Shown in pieces: positions 8,162-16,062 of a DNA stretch of 40,590 nucleotides (position 1 is its first letter; every line of letters starts with the position of its first letter). Where the stretch lies: NCBI GenBank assembly GCA_035416745.1, contig DAOLNV010000005.1, positions 86,720 to 127,309 of the forward strand, given 5' to 3'. The translations under genes and the position numbers were made by a program. A model generated the notes under the pieces. That model saw only the letters and a program-made list of their open reading frames with translations, was not told the origin of the DNA and ran no database searches. This stretch comes from Candidatus Hydrogenedentota bacterium. GTDB lineage: Bacteria > Hydrogenedentota > Hydrogenedentia > Hydrogenedentales > SLHB01.

Positions 8162-8995
8162 TTAACGGGTTAATAACAAGGGACAAGGACTATGATTCAT
8201 GGCGTACGCTGTGGTACTGCCGACAACCAGCCGGCGCACCTTCTTATGACCATAGGCACCCATGATAAGCATGTCTGCCTTGTGTTCTTCCGCGTACTCC
8301 ACGATGGTCTCGCTTGCATCGCCCCTTCGGACTTCGGACCGCACGTTGAGATTATAAGGTTCCAGGTAGGTCTCTGCCTCCCTGGCCCATGCCTCCGCGC
8401 TTTCGCCTTCGCCGACTACCAGTACCTTCAAGGCCGCTTCCCAGTCCCTTGTGACTTCCGCGGCGACATGCAGCGCGGCCCGGGAATACCCGGAACCGTC
8501 ATACGCCGCCACGAACACGTCGTGGCCGGGCGTATCGCGGCCGGTTACCAGGACGGGACGCGTCGCGCGCCGCACTACGGCGCCCGTGGTCGAGCCGACT
8601 AGCCCATCGAGCCATGCACTGTGTTCCCCGCTTCTTCCCAGGATGATGAGATCTGCTAATTCCCCCTGTTCGACAACCGAGCCCACTACCAAGCCGGTTA
8701 CGAGTTCGGTCGAACACTCGATGCCGGCATTTGCACAGATTTTCTTCACGGATTCCAGAGCCGCCTTGCCGCGCTCTTCCAGGATCATGGCAATATTGCC
8801 CTGATAGTTGACATAGGGAGCGGTGCCTAACGATGCCGATATATCCCGAAGAAAGGGGCCCTCGAGGAGCTTGATGTCCACCACATGAAGGCCTCGTACC
8901 GTGGCCCGGTACTTTGTGGCAAAGGCGGCGGCAAACCGCACCCCCGCCTCTGCCGCGGGGCTTCCGTCGGTTGGCACCAGGATGTGCTTTATCAC
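8162..8995 (-). CDS. Universal stress protein, tandem UspA domains
   Basis: A 277-aa protein with two UspA domains in tandem. Domain 1 starts IKHILVPTDGSPAAEAG and ends with the nucleotide-binding pattern LGRSGEHSAWLDGLVGSTT. Domain 2 begins VFVAAYDGSGYSRAAL and ends MGAYGHKKVRRLVVGSTTAY. Both keep the G-2x-G-9x-G(S/T) spacing of ATP-binding Usp proteins. The start is GTG at 8995, which overlaps the TGA of hisB as GTGA; the frame extends further upstream only inside hisB. Members help cells survive stress or energy limitation. Location between hisB and an HDOD gene gives no specific partner, but overlap shows co-translation with hisB. Confidence 0.92.
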   Translation of the reverse strand: MIKHILVPTDGSPAAEAGVRFAAAFATKYRATVRGLHVVDIKLLEGPFLRDISASLGTAPYVNYQGNIAMILEERGKAALESVKKICANAGIECSTELVTGLVVGSVVEQGELADLIILGRSGEHSAWLDGLVGSTTGAVVRRATRPVLVTGRDTPGHDVFVAAYDGSGYSRAALHVAAEVTRDWEAALKVLVVGEGESAEAWAREAETYLEPYNLNVRSEVRRGDASETIVEYAEEHKADMLIMGAYGHKKVRRLVVGSTTAYAMNHSPCPLLLTR

Positions 8996-9582
8996 CTCTC
9001 CAACACCCCCTTTGTTGAGGGCACGCCTTCGACCCGCGGATCGATCTGGACCGCTTCGTCCAATGCGTGTGCGAACGCCTTGAAGAGCCCCTCGATGCAA
9101 TGATGCAGATTCTTTCCCGCGCGCAGGACCAAGTGCAGAGTTGCCCTGCTATTTATAGCGAAGGCGCGAAAGAACTCTTCGGCGAGTTCCGAATCGAACT
9201 CTCCTGCCTTGCCACAGGGGAGATCGCCGTCAAACCGCAGGAACGGCCTGCCGCTGAAATCGATCGAAGCCTCGGCCAACGTCTCGTCCATCGGTATTAC
9301 CGCGTGCCCGAAGCGCCGGATCCCCTTCATGTCGCCCAAGGCCTGCAGAAAGGCTTTGCCCAGACAGATACCCACGTCCTCGACAGTATGATGAGCATCG
9401 ACCTCGAGGTCACCTTCAGCGGAGACATCAAGGTCGAATAGGCCGTGCCGGGCTACATGGGTGAGCATATGGTCGAAGAACCCGATGCCGGTCTTTATGT
9501 CGGAGCGGCCACTCCCCTCGAGAACGAGCGTAAGCGTGATGCGGGTCTCCCCCGTTTCACGTTTTACAGAGGCTTTGCGCAT
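8992..9582 (-). CDS. hisB: Imidazoleglycerol-phosphate dehydratase
   Basis: A 196-aa enzyme of histidine biosynthesis that converts imidazole glycerol phosphate to imidazole acetol phosphate using two Mn ions. The family signatures are all present: TGIGFFDHMLTHVARHG, VDAHHTVEDVGICLG, PMDETLAEASIDFSGRP and the second metal-site repeat AGKNLHHCIEGLFKAFAHAL. The C-terminal STKGVL is also typical. Length matches the monofunctional form, without the N-terminal histidinol phosphatase seen in enterobacterial HisB. No other his gene is in the window, so it is separated from any his operon and instead sits between a phosphoesterase gene (24 bases upstream) and a universal stress protein gene (overlapping downstream). 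Confidence 0.97.
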   Translation of the reverse strand: MRKASVKRETGETRITLTLVLEGSGRSDIKTGIGFFDHMLTHVARHGLFDLDVSAEGDLEVDAHHTVEDVGICLGKAFLQALGDMKGIRRFGHAVIPMDETLAEASIDFSGRPFLRFDGDLPCGKAGEFDSELAEEFFRAFAINSRATLHLVLRAGKNLHHCIEGLFKAFAHALDEAVQIDPRVEGVPSTKGVLER

Positions 9583-9606
9583 TTCAGACTTCCCTTGCCG
9601 TGTTGA

Positions 9607-10332
9607 CTAGCGGCCAACCTCCAGCCTGTCCGCAAGATAGTCCGGAAGGCCGGAGTTCCGAATATGTGTCATCGCGGCCTTGACATTGTACTTGACGCGG
9701 ACCAGCGAGAACTCCCGCCCAATTGTATCGTACACTCCGAACGAAGCCCTCGGGTCGCCATCTCGCGGCTGACCCACGGAGCCGGGATTGATGAACGTGA
9801 CAGGCCCGTCCTTCAAGATGAACTTGGTGCCATTGACGGGTGTCCAGCCCCCGTCAGACTCAAAAATACCGGGCACATGCGTATGACCGAAGAAACAGGC
9901 ATTTCTTCCCTTGACGGAGACATCACCGAAATGAGGACTCACATCCTCCCAGGTGAACATGTAGGAATCGCGGTCTCCGGGGGCGCCGTGCACCCCAATC
10001 ACGCCATTGGGCTGTACAGCGTCGGGAAGCGCATTCAGCCACTCGATATTTTCTTGCGTGAGCGCTTCCCTGGTCCATATCGCGGCCTCGAGTGCTATAC
10101 GATTGAATCCCCAGGGCTCTTCCCGCCCGCACGCCACGGCGTCGTGATTTCCGCACACCGTTGGAATGCCCCTTTCCCTGATCAGGGCGGTACATTCGTT
10201 CGGGTTGGCATTGTAGCCGACGATGTCTCCCAGGCACAGGACTTGATCGATATCGAGCGCATCGATCTTCCCCAACACGGCCTCCATGGCCTCAATATTG
10301 GCATGGATGTCGGAGAGAATCGCGTATCGCAA
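9607..10332 (-). CDS. Calcineurin-like metallophosphoesterase (YfcE/MJ0936-like)
   Basis: A 241-aa dinuclear metal phosphoesterase. Visible metal-binding motifs are AILSDIHAN, LGDIVGYNANPNEC, GNHDAV, GVHGAPGD and GHTHVPG, followed by the INPGSVGQPRDGDPRASFGVYD stretch that is diagnostic for this cytosolic subgroup. The start is taken as TTG at 10332 because a GGGAGGT Shine-Dalgarno (10339-10345) sits six bases upstream and the first beta strand RYAILSD begins right after it. An ATG at 10347 overlaps that ribosome site and looks wrong. The gene is first in a same-strand run with hisB. In vivo substrate unknown; relatives hydrolyse phosphodiesters or phosphomonoesters in vitro. Confidence 0.92.
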   Translation of the reverse strand: MRYAILSDIHANIEAMEAVLGKIDALDIDQVLCLGDIVGYNANPNECTALIRERGIPTVCGNHDAVACGREEPWGFNRIALEAAIWTREALTQENIEWLNALPDAVQPNGVIGVHGAPGDRDSYMFTWEDVSPHFGDVSVKGRNACFFGHTHVPGIFESDGGWTPVNGTKFILKDGPVTFINPGSVGQPRDGDPRASFGVYDTIGREFSLVRVKYNVKAAMTHIRNSGLPDYLADRLEVGR

Positions 10333-10385
10333 TAGCCGACCTCCCATCGAACACTGTACGGCTTCCCCGCGCCGTCCAGTATTGA

Positions 10386-10401
10386 ACACGCCAAAGCGTG
10401 T
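10386..10401 (-). other. Short hairpin in the phosphoesterase leader
   Basis: ACACGC (10386-10391) and GCGTGT (10396-10401) form a perfect six-base stem with a four-base loop, 54-69 bases upstream of the TTG start on the minus strand. No T-tract follows. It may be a leader RNA hairpin or chance. Confidence 0.3.
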
Positions 10402-10684
10402 GAACCACTCCACCACCCGAATCGGAGGAAAGACCCACTATTTGAGTTCTCCCCCAGCACACACACGTTACCATACCTCAACCGTTTATCAACAAACAAC
10501 CCCGACGTGTGCCGCCGGACAATCACCGGCGAAACCAGCCACGGTGCGGAGCGGAATCTGCCCCCCCTTTTGACGACAAAACAAACTCCAGATTTTGCCG
10601 TTCGCCTGACTGATGCTCGGAACATTGGGCCGGCATCGTGGCCGCGGCGGATTCTGGGCCCTGTGATCCTGGTTGTTCTACGAT

Positions 10685-10730
10685 TTGGACCCTATTTATT
10701 GTGGCACATAATGCGAAAATTCGCAATGTG
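10685..10730 (+). promoter_or_regulatory. Weak promoter overlapped by an inverted repeat, upstream of wecA-like gene
   Basis: TTGGAC (10685-10690) and CATAAT (10707-10712) are 16 bases apart. An imperfect dyad covers the -10 and start region: CACAT-AA-TGCGAA (10705-10717), two spacer bases, then TTCGCA-ATGTG (10720-10730), identical arms except for a two-base insertion on the left. This is the arrangement expected of an operator for a repressor, but no regulator gene is nearby. Confidence 0.35.
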
Positions 10731-10934
10731 TTCTGCCTTCCTCTTCCCCGAGGCTTGTGTCACCTCGTAGCCGTCACGGAGAAACCAAGGGCATGCTCGA
10801 GCCAACGATCTTGAACCTCAGAAGAGTCGATTTAACTGGTAAGAGAAAACCGGGGCTAGAAGGTGGGTCCCAAATCCGGTATTGTAATTCCTGTCTTTCG
10901 AAGAAACGCACGGGACGGGAGCAGGTCCAACATT

Positions 10935-11993
10935 ATGGCAGGGCAGGAGCACATCATTCCTTGTTTGACGGTCTTTGGCGTGGGATTTGGCGTGGTCATG
11001 CTCCTTGAGCCCTTCATTCTCCGCTTCGCCCTTAAACGCGGGCTCGTGGATCCCCCAGACTGGCGGAAAGTGCACACGGGCACGGTTCCGCGCATCGGGG
11101 GAGTCGCATTCTTCCCCGCGATTCTCCTGTGCTTTTGGACCATTTACATTGTCTGGCCACAGTATTGCCAGCCGCACTACCGGGGTCTCCTTGTTGCCTT
11201 GTTGGTCATTTCACTCGCCGGATTATGGGACGATATGCGCAACATGCGCGCGTTAACGAAGCTGGGATGCCAGTTCGTGAGCGGGGCGATTTTGTTCTGG
11301 GCGGGTTACCGGTTCCAGGCCTTCATGCTGCCCTTCAGTTTCAGGGTGGTTGAGCTTGGGTCGATCGATTTCTTGCTCACCGTGCTCGCCGTTGCGGCCG
11401 TCATCAACGCCATCAACATGCTGGACGGCCTGGATGGTCTCGCCGCGGGATGCACGTTCATCATGTCCGGGTTCCTGCTAGTGAATAAGGCGACGCAAGG
11501 CGGTGCTCTTTCGGCGTCCATGTGCGCCGGCGTCATGGGCATCACGGGGGCATTCTTGTTCTTCAATTTTCATCCGGCGAAGGTCTTTATGGGCGACACC
11601 GGCTCGATGTTTCTGGGCTTGTTTCTTGCTTCCGAAATGCTTGACGCGGCCTCGCATGCAACCGCCCTGACAACGATGCTGCTGCCCCTGGTCATCCTGG
11701 GCATCCCGATCTTCGATATGCTTCGCATCATGGCCACCCGCGCTCGTAATTCCGGTAAAGTGTTCTCCGCCGACAAGAGCCATATTCATCACCGCCTGTT
11801 GAGTCTCGGCCTTTCCCACAAGGAAGTCGTTCTTTTCACATACGCGTTGAATGTTTACATGGGCGTCCTGGCGCTGATTTATCGGCACGTTGACCTCAAT
11901 TACCGTATTCTGTATGTGTTCAATATCGGTCTTTTCCTGTTCATGTCCTTTTATCTAGTTGGCCACGACCACCGAAAAGACCCCGAAAAATGA
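10935..11993 (+). CDS. Undecaprenyl-phosphate N-acetylhexosamine-1-phosphate transferase (WecA/TagO family)
   Basis: A 352-aa integral membrane protein with about ten hydrophobic segments, of the MraY/WecA prenyl-phosphate glycosylphosphotransferase family. It would load a (probably N-acetylated) hexosamine-1-phosphate from a UDP-sugar onto undecaprenyl phosphate at the inner face of the membrane, the first step of many surface glycans. Signatures seen are DPPDWRKVHTGTVPRIGGVAFF, LAGLWDDMRN (the DD pair), INMLDGLDGLAAG, FMGDTGSMFLG and the cytosolic His-rich DKSHIHHRLL loop, typical of WecA/TagO rather than MraY. ATG at 10935 begins just before the first membrane segment; the ribosome site is weak (AGG about ten bases upstream). 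A decayed fragment of a related gene lies at 29945-30118. A DUF4380-like gene follows 25 bases downstream. Confidence 0.9.
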   Translation: MAGQEHIIPCLTVFGVGFGVVMLLEPFILRFALKRGLVDPPDWRKVHTGTVPRIGGVAFFPAILLCFWTIYIVWPQYCQPHYRGLLVALLVISLAGLWDDMRNMRALTKLGCQFVSGAILFWAGYRFQAFMLPFSFRVVELGSIDFLLTVLAVAAVINAINMLDGLDGLAAGCTFIMSGFLLVNKATQGGALSASMCAGVMGITGAFLFFNFHPAKVFMGDTGSMFLGLFLASEMLDAASHATALTTMLLPLVILGIPIFDMLRIMATRARNSGKVFSADKSHIHHRLLSLGLSHKEVVLFTYALNVYMGVLALIYRHVDLNYRILYVFNIGLFLFMSFYLVGHDHRKDPEK

Positions 11994-12018
11994 ACCCCAG
12001 ACCCCAGGAGAACGTGAA

Positions 12019-12933
12019 ATGGAGAAAATCGCATACGGAGGTTGGCCCAACTGCATCCGCATTGCCAAGGGCCCCATTGAGCTGATCGCGACGACGGATG
12101 TAGGACCCCGAATTATCCGCTTCGGGTTTTCCGGCGGGCACAATCTCTTTAAGGAGTTCGAGGAGCATCTGGGTCAGACCGGAGGCGACGAGTGGCGCAG
12201 CTATGGCGGACACCGCCTCTGGCACGCCCCCGAGGCCTCGCCGCGCACCTATGTTCCCGACAACGAGCCGGTTCACGCCGACTGGGACGGCAAGACCCTG
12301 GCATTGTCGCAGGAAACCGAAGCTGCCACGGGCATCAAGAAGGATATACGTCTGTGCTTTACGGGCGACAGCGGCGCAGTCCGTCTTGAACATACGCTCA
12401 CCAACACCAATCTGTGGAACGTGACCCTCGCGCCGTGGGCACTCTCAGTAATGGCGCAGGGCGGACGCGCAATTCTTCCTCAGGAGGAATTCCGGTCGCA
12501 CTTGGAGTACCTTCTCCCTGCCAGGCCCCTTGTGCTCTGGCATTACACGAACATGAGCGACCCGAGATGGCGCTGGGGCGAGAAGTACATCCAACTCAAG
12601 CAGGAGCCAGCTGTCGGCGTGAGCAAACAGAAGGCCGGAGTCCTGAACAAGCAGGGATGGGCCGCCTATACCCTTAACGGTGCAGTATTTGTGAAACGTT
12701 TTGCCTGCATCGACCCCGCCCCGTATCCCGATTACGGCTGCAACAACGAACTTTACACCGATAGCGACATTCTCGAGGTGGAAACGCTGGGCCCGATGGT
12801 GTCGCTCGCGGCAAATGGCGGTTCCGTGACCCACGTCGAGCATTGGAAACTCTTCAAGGCCGACATCCCCGAAGACGAAAAAGGCATTGATAAGACCCTC
12901 TTGCCTCTGGTGCAAGAGGTACCCAGAGTCTGA
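12019..12933 (+). CDS. DUF4380-like, mutarotase-fold hypothetical protein
   Basis: A 304-aa, beta-rich cytosolic protein without signal peptide. The segment ELIATTDVGPRIIRFGF followed by YGGHRLWHAPEA and later RLEHTLTNTNLWNVTLAPWALSVMAQGG resembles DUF4380 and other galactose-mutarotase-like folds, in which a GGH-x-LW motif is conserved. Biochemical role is not known for that family. ATG at 12019 is chosen because AGGAGA stands about eight bases upstream. A start further upstream would run back into the wecA-like gene. It lies 25 bases after the wecA-like gene and is followed by a strong hairpin, so the two may be a short operon. A link to sugar handling is suggested by fold and neighbour only. 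Confidence 0.72.
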   Translation: MEKIAYGGWPNCIRIAKGPIELIATTDVGPRIIRFGFSGGHNLFKEFEEHLGQTGGDEWRSYGGHRLWHAPEASPRTYVPDNEPVHADWDGKTLALSQETEAATGIKKDIRLCFTGDSGAVRLEHTLTNTNLWNVTLAPWALSVMAQGGRAILPQEEFRSHLEYLLPARPLVLWHYTNMSDPRWRWGEKYIQLKQEPAVGVSKQKAGVLNKQGWAAYTLNGAVFVKRFACIDPAPYPDYGCNNELYTDSDILEVETLGPMVSLAANGGSVTHVEHWKLFKADIPEDEKGIDKTLLPLVQEVPRV

Positions 12934-12944
12934 CCACGTTCAAG

Positions 12945-12981
12945 GCGGGGAGCGCGTCTGACCGACGTTGAGCTCGCCCGC
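12945..12981 (+). terminator. Long hairpin after the DUF4380-like gene
   Basis: GCGGGGAGC (12945-12953) pairs with GCTC-G-CCCGC (12972-12981), and inside it CGTC (12955-12958) pairs with GACG (12964-12967) around a five-base loop. It begins 12 bases after the stop codon. There is no T-tract afterwards, so it is at best a factor-dependent or pausing structure. Confidence 0.35.
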
Positions 12982-13140
12982 GGACGAGAAAAATGCCATG
13001 GCGGGTCGAGCTGAGCGCAGGCGGCCCGCTTCCTGCGAGCGCCAAATCCGCTCCGGTTGCGTATGGGGTATGCCCATCGCCTGCCGCCCAGGGTGCTGGA
13101 ACCAATGCCCTCCCGTACTATCCCCTGTTTGCGGCTCGCG

Positions 13141-13169
13141 TTGACGCGTCCGCGCAAAACAGGCAGAAT
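13141..13169 (+). promoter_or_regulatory. Candidate promoter for the oxidoreductase-transporter-PLP enzyme cassette
   Basis: TTGACG (13141-13146, 5/6) and CAGAAT (13164-13169, 4/6) are separated by 17 bases. The start of transcription would be near 13176, about 35 bases before the ATG at 13211. Confidence 0.4.
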
Positions 13170-13210
13170 GGCACCAGTCTGTTGGGGGAACAGCGGAGGG
13201 ATCCCGAGGC

Positions 13211-14704
13211 ATGCTGAATGTGGCGTTCATCGGTTGTGGCCGTATTGCCGACTTGCACTTTGCCGGTTACAAACGCCTCGGCGATGCGCGCGTGTACGCG
13301 ATCTGCGACAACGATCCTGCCCGTCTCGCCGGCCGTCAGGCCGAATGGGGCGTTGAAAAGGTGTACACAGACTATCGCGACCTTCTGGCCGACCCCGAAG
13401 TTCATGCCGTGGAAGTGCTCACTCCGTTCGACACGCACGAGGAAGTCGTACTTGCCGCCGCCCGGGCCGGCAAACATATCGCTTGCCAGAAACCCATGAC
13501 CGACAGCCTGCCGAGCGCGGACCGGATGCTCGCGGCCGTAAAAGAGGCGGGCGTACTTTTCAAGGTGACGGAATGTTATGTGCTATATCCCCCCGTGGCG
13601 CAAGCCAAAGCCCTGATCGATGCCGGCGTAATCGGGGAACCCGCAGGTCTTCGCATGCGGTCGATCTCCAGCCCCGGCGGCGGATGGGAGGTGCCCGCCG
13701 CGACCTACGAACAGCAGCTCCGTCAGGTCGCGCACGGCCACGGGTTTGAGACGTTCGACCACGGGCACCACGAATGGGCCATGGCATGGCACCTGCTTGG
13801 CGCGCCCGAACGCGTCACTGCATGGGTCGACTCTGAGGATGGCATACTCGATTGCCCCGCAACCATCATGTGGAAATGCAAAGAAGGAACCCGATACGGC
13901 GTGTGCGATTTCAATCATGCCAGGTTCCTCACCATCCCCTCCAAGTACTATCCCAACGACGAGTGGCTGGAAGTCACGGGGTCAAAGGGAATCCTGTTCA
14001 TTAGCAAGGGCACGGGCGATGTCCATGAGCGGCCTCCGGTGTCCGTCTTCACCGGCTCCGGTTGGCGGCATTACAGTCCGCCGGCCGATTGGATCGAGGG
14101 ATTTACCGCATCCACGGCCAACTTCGTCCGGGCCATTCAGAGGCGGGAGCCCCCCCTGCTCGACGCAGAGTCCGCCCGCCAAGTGCTTCGGTTCTCCCTG
14201 GCCGTCGAACGAAGCGCCGCCGAACGCCGCGAGGTCTATGTTGAAGAGTTCGAGCACGCATTTCCGCGCTGGTACTCGTGGCGCCGGAAACGGAGAGAGC
14301 GCAGCGGGTGCATTGTTGGGCCCCGCAAGAAGCGTCTGTCCGATTTGTTCGGCGGAGGGACTCGCCAGTATGCCCCTCATGCGCGCGAGCTCACGCTGGA
14401 TCTGGGCAGTCGTTATGACCCATCCAAGGCCGCGGGCTGGTCGTGTGTCGTGGGTCTCCGCCTCACTGCCGAAGAACGAGTGACGGAGCAGTCGTACGCG
14501 CTGCGGATAAAGGACGGCGGTCTTTCCGTAGAAGAAGGCTTTCTTCCCAAGGATGCCGAGCTTACGTTAACCATGCCGGCGGGAACGTGGGCGGCAATCC
14601 TGATGGGAAAGAAACGCCTCGAGACCGCCTTGCTCCAGGGGAAAATCAAGTATGAAGGGCGCGCTGAAGAAGGACTCAAGCTCCGCGGCGCGTTCAAGAT
14701 TTAG
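13211..14704 (+). CDS. Gfo/Idh/MocA oxidoreductase fused to a C-terminal SCP2-like domain
   Basis: A 497-aa fusion. Residues 1 to about 350 form a Gfo/Idh/MocA NAD(P)-dependent dehydrogenase: Rossmann IGCGRIADLH, AICDNDPARL, VLTPFDTHEEVVLAAARAGKH followed by CQKPM (the family's EKP with Gln for Glu), a substrate-domain segment with EWAMAWHLLG and LEVTGSKGIL. A basic linker (WRRKRRERSG) leads to residues about 394-497, which read like a sterol-carrier-protein-2 domain: ALRIKDGGLSVEEG, DAELTLTMPAGTWAAILMGK, TALLQGKIKYEG and LKLRGAF. SCP2 folds bind lipids or other hydrophobic ligands, so the substrate may be a lipid-like or carrier-bound compound. ATG at 13211 follows GGAGGG by ten bases. It heads a run with a GPH transporter (20 bases downstream) and a PLP enzyme. 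Oxidoreductase assignment is firm, the SCP2 assignment good, the substrate unknown. Confidence 0.87.
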   Translation: MLNVAFIGCGRIADLHFAGYKRLGDARVYAICDNDPARLAGRQAEWGVEKVYTDYRDLLADPEVHAVEVLTPFDTHEEVVLAAARAGKHIACQKPMTDSLPSADRMLAAVKEAGVLFKVTECYVLYPPVAQAKALIDAGVIGEPAGLRMRSISSPGGGWEVPAATYEQQLRQVAHGHGFETFDHGHHEWAMAWHLLGAPERVTAWVDSEDGILDCPATIMWKCKEGTRYGVCDFNHARFLTIPSKYYPNDEWLEVTGSKGILFISKGTGDVHERPPVSVFTGSGWRHYSPPADWIEGFTASTANFVRAIQRREPPLLDAESARQVLRFSLAVERSAAERREVYVEEFEHAFPRWYSWRRKRRERSGCIVGPRKKRLSDLFGGGTRQYAPHARELTLDLGSRYDPSKAAGWSCVVGLRLTAEERVTEQSYALRIKDGGLSVEEGFLPKDAELTLTMPAGTWAAILMGKKRLETALLQGKIKYEGRAEEGLKLRGAFKI

Positions 14705-14724
14705 AATGAACAGGAGTTGAGCGC

Positions 14725-16062
14725 TTGTCAAAACTCCCATTTCGCACAAAACTGGTCTTCGGCCTGGCAGGGCTGGGGATGAATCTGCCGGACCTCCTCC
14801 TGCTGCAGTGGCTTATGAAGCGGTACGTTCCGGGAACCGAGGATGCCGTCCCGCTGGTAGCTCCCCGGTTGTTCGCTGCCGCCTACATGATCGGCCGCAT
14901 CTGCGAGGCGATATACTGCCCAATCATTGCCAGTTGGACCGACAACTTCCGGTCGGCCAACGGGCGCCGCATCCCGTTTATTCGGCGGGGCATCATTCCG
15001 TTCGCACTGGTCGTCTTTCTCTTGTATAACCCGCCAATCGACGGGACCAGCATAATCAATTTCGTATATCTTCTCGTGCTTTTTCAGGCGTATCTGTTCC
15101 TGTACTCGCTTGTGGTCACGCCCTATCTTGCCCTCTTGCCCGAACTTACGCCCGACGTCGAAGAGCGGGTATCTCTCACCGTAGCGCAGTCCCTCTTCCT
15201 CGTGGTCTCCAGCGTATGCTTTGCATTCGCCGGCGTCCTGATTGCGACCCTCGGATACCGTATTACGGCCGGTATTGTGGCTTGCATCGCGGTCCTGTCA
15301 TTTGTTCCGATCGGCTGGACCGTGCGCGAGCGCCAGCCCATGAACCTGGAAGACGGTCTGCCCCGCGTACCGATGATCAGAGGTATGCTGCTCACGCTGA
15401 GAAATCCCGCGTTTCTCGTTATAGCGATTTCCACGGCTTTCTACTGGTTTGGCCTGCAGATTATCATCGCCCTGGTTCCATACTGGGTCGAGACGGTGCT
15501 CGAGAAGAGCGAGGCGTTCACAACTGTTCTGATGGGATTCTTCGTGGTATTCAACGTTGCCTCGTTCTTTCTGATGCAGAAGCTTTCGTCCCTTTTCGGC
15601 AAGTACAGGGTCTTCCTGCTGACCCTGCTGGGTTCGGGCGCGGTCTTTGCCATGTTCGCGGGCGTCGGCGCCATTCCAGTGGGCGGGGTCATCCCTCAAA
15701 CCATGCTTGTGATGGCGTTCGTAGGGGTGACCGTGGCGGGGTTCATGGTCCTTCCCTTCGCGCTGCTTTCCGACGCGGTCGACTATGATGAGCGGCTCAC
15801 GGGCCAGCGTCGGGAAGGCATGTTTTTTGGCGTACAGGGCATTTTTCAGAAGCTGATGATCGGTCTGGGAATCGTGACCCTGAGCAATCTCAAGGGACTT
15901 GGCAATGCACAGGCCGACGCAACAGTTGCCGGCCTCAAATGGGCCGCCGTCCTGGCGGGAATCGCGTGCGTTATCGGCTTCCTTGTTTTTCTGCCCTATC
16001 CCCTGCGCGAACGCCACGGCCGGGTGGCTCACGTCCATGACAACCCCGGGGAAGAGCCATGA
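14725..16062 (+). CDS. GPH-family (MelB-like) sugar:cation symporter
   Basis: A 445-aa membrane protein with about twelve hydrophobic segments, of the glycoside-pentoside-hexuronide:cation symporter family within the major facilitator superfamily. The N-terminal FRTKLVFGLAGLGMNLPDLLL and the cytosolic loop SWTDNFRSANGRRIPFIRRG, a variant of the D-x-R-s-x-x-G-R-R-r-P signature, support this. A later LPFALLSDAVDYDERLTGQRREGMFFG is also a family hallmark. Start is TTG at 14725 with AGGAG eight bases upstream; no better in-frame ATG fits the first membrane segment. Its stop overlaps the next gene as ATGA. It probably imports the compound handled by the flanking oxidoreductase and PLP enzyme. Confidence 0.9.
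   Translation: MSKLPFRTKLVFGLAGLGMNLPDLLLLQWLMKRYVPGTEDAVPLVAPRLFAAAYMIGRICEAIYCPIIASWTDNFRSANGRRIPFIRRGIIPFALVVFLLYNPPIDGTSIINFVYLLVLFQAYLFLYSLVVTPYLALLPELTPDVEERVSLTVAQSLFLVVSSVCFAFAGVLIATLGYRITAGIVACIAVLSFVPIGWTVRERQPMNLEDGLPRVPMIRGMLLTLRNPAFLVIAISTAFYWFGLQIIIALVPYWVETVLEKSEAFTTVLMGFFVVFNVASFFLMQKLSSLFGKYRVFLLTLLGSGAVFAMFAGVGAIPVGGVIPQTMLVMAFVGVTVAGFMVLPFALLSDAVDYDERLTGQRREGMFFGVQGIFQKLMIGLGIVTLSNLKGLGNAQADATVAGLKWAAVLAGIACVIGFLVFLPYPLRERHGRVAHVHDNPGEEP

Larger units (their letters stand above)
10333..10934. other. Divergent gene-free region between phosphoesterase and wecA-like genes
   Basis: About 600 bases with no convincing gene. It separates two divergent genes and should hold both promoters. 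Visible features are a small hairpin near the phosphoesterase (10386-10401) and a dyad with a weak promoter about 215 bases before the wecA-like start. Open frames here have no family resemblance and no ribosome site. I see no tRNA-like or riboswitch-like fold by eye. Confidence 0.6.

Noticed and set aside
10507..10770. Open frame in the gene-free divergent region
   Set aside because: No ribosome site, no family pattern and an irregular composition; it also crosses the dyad.
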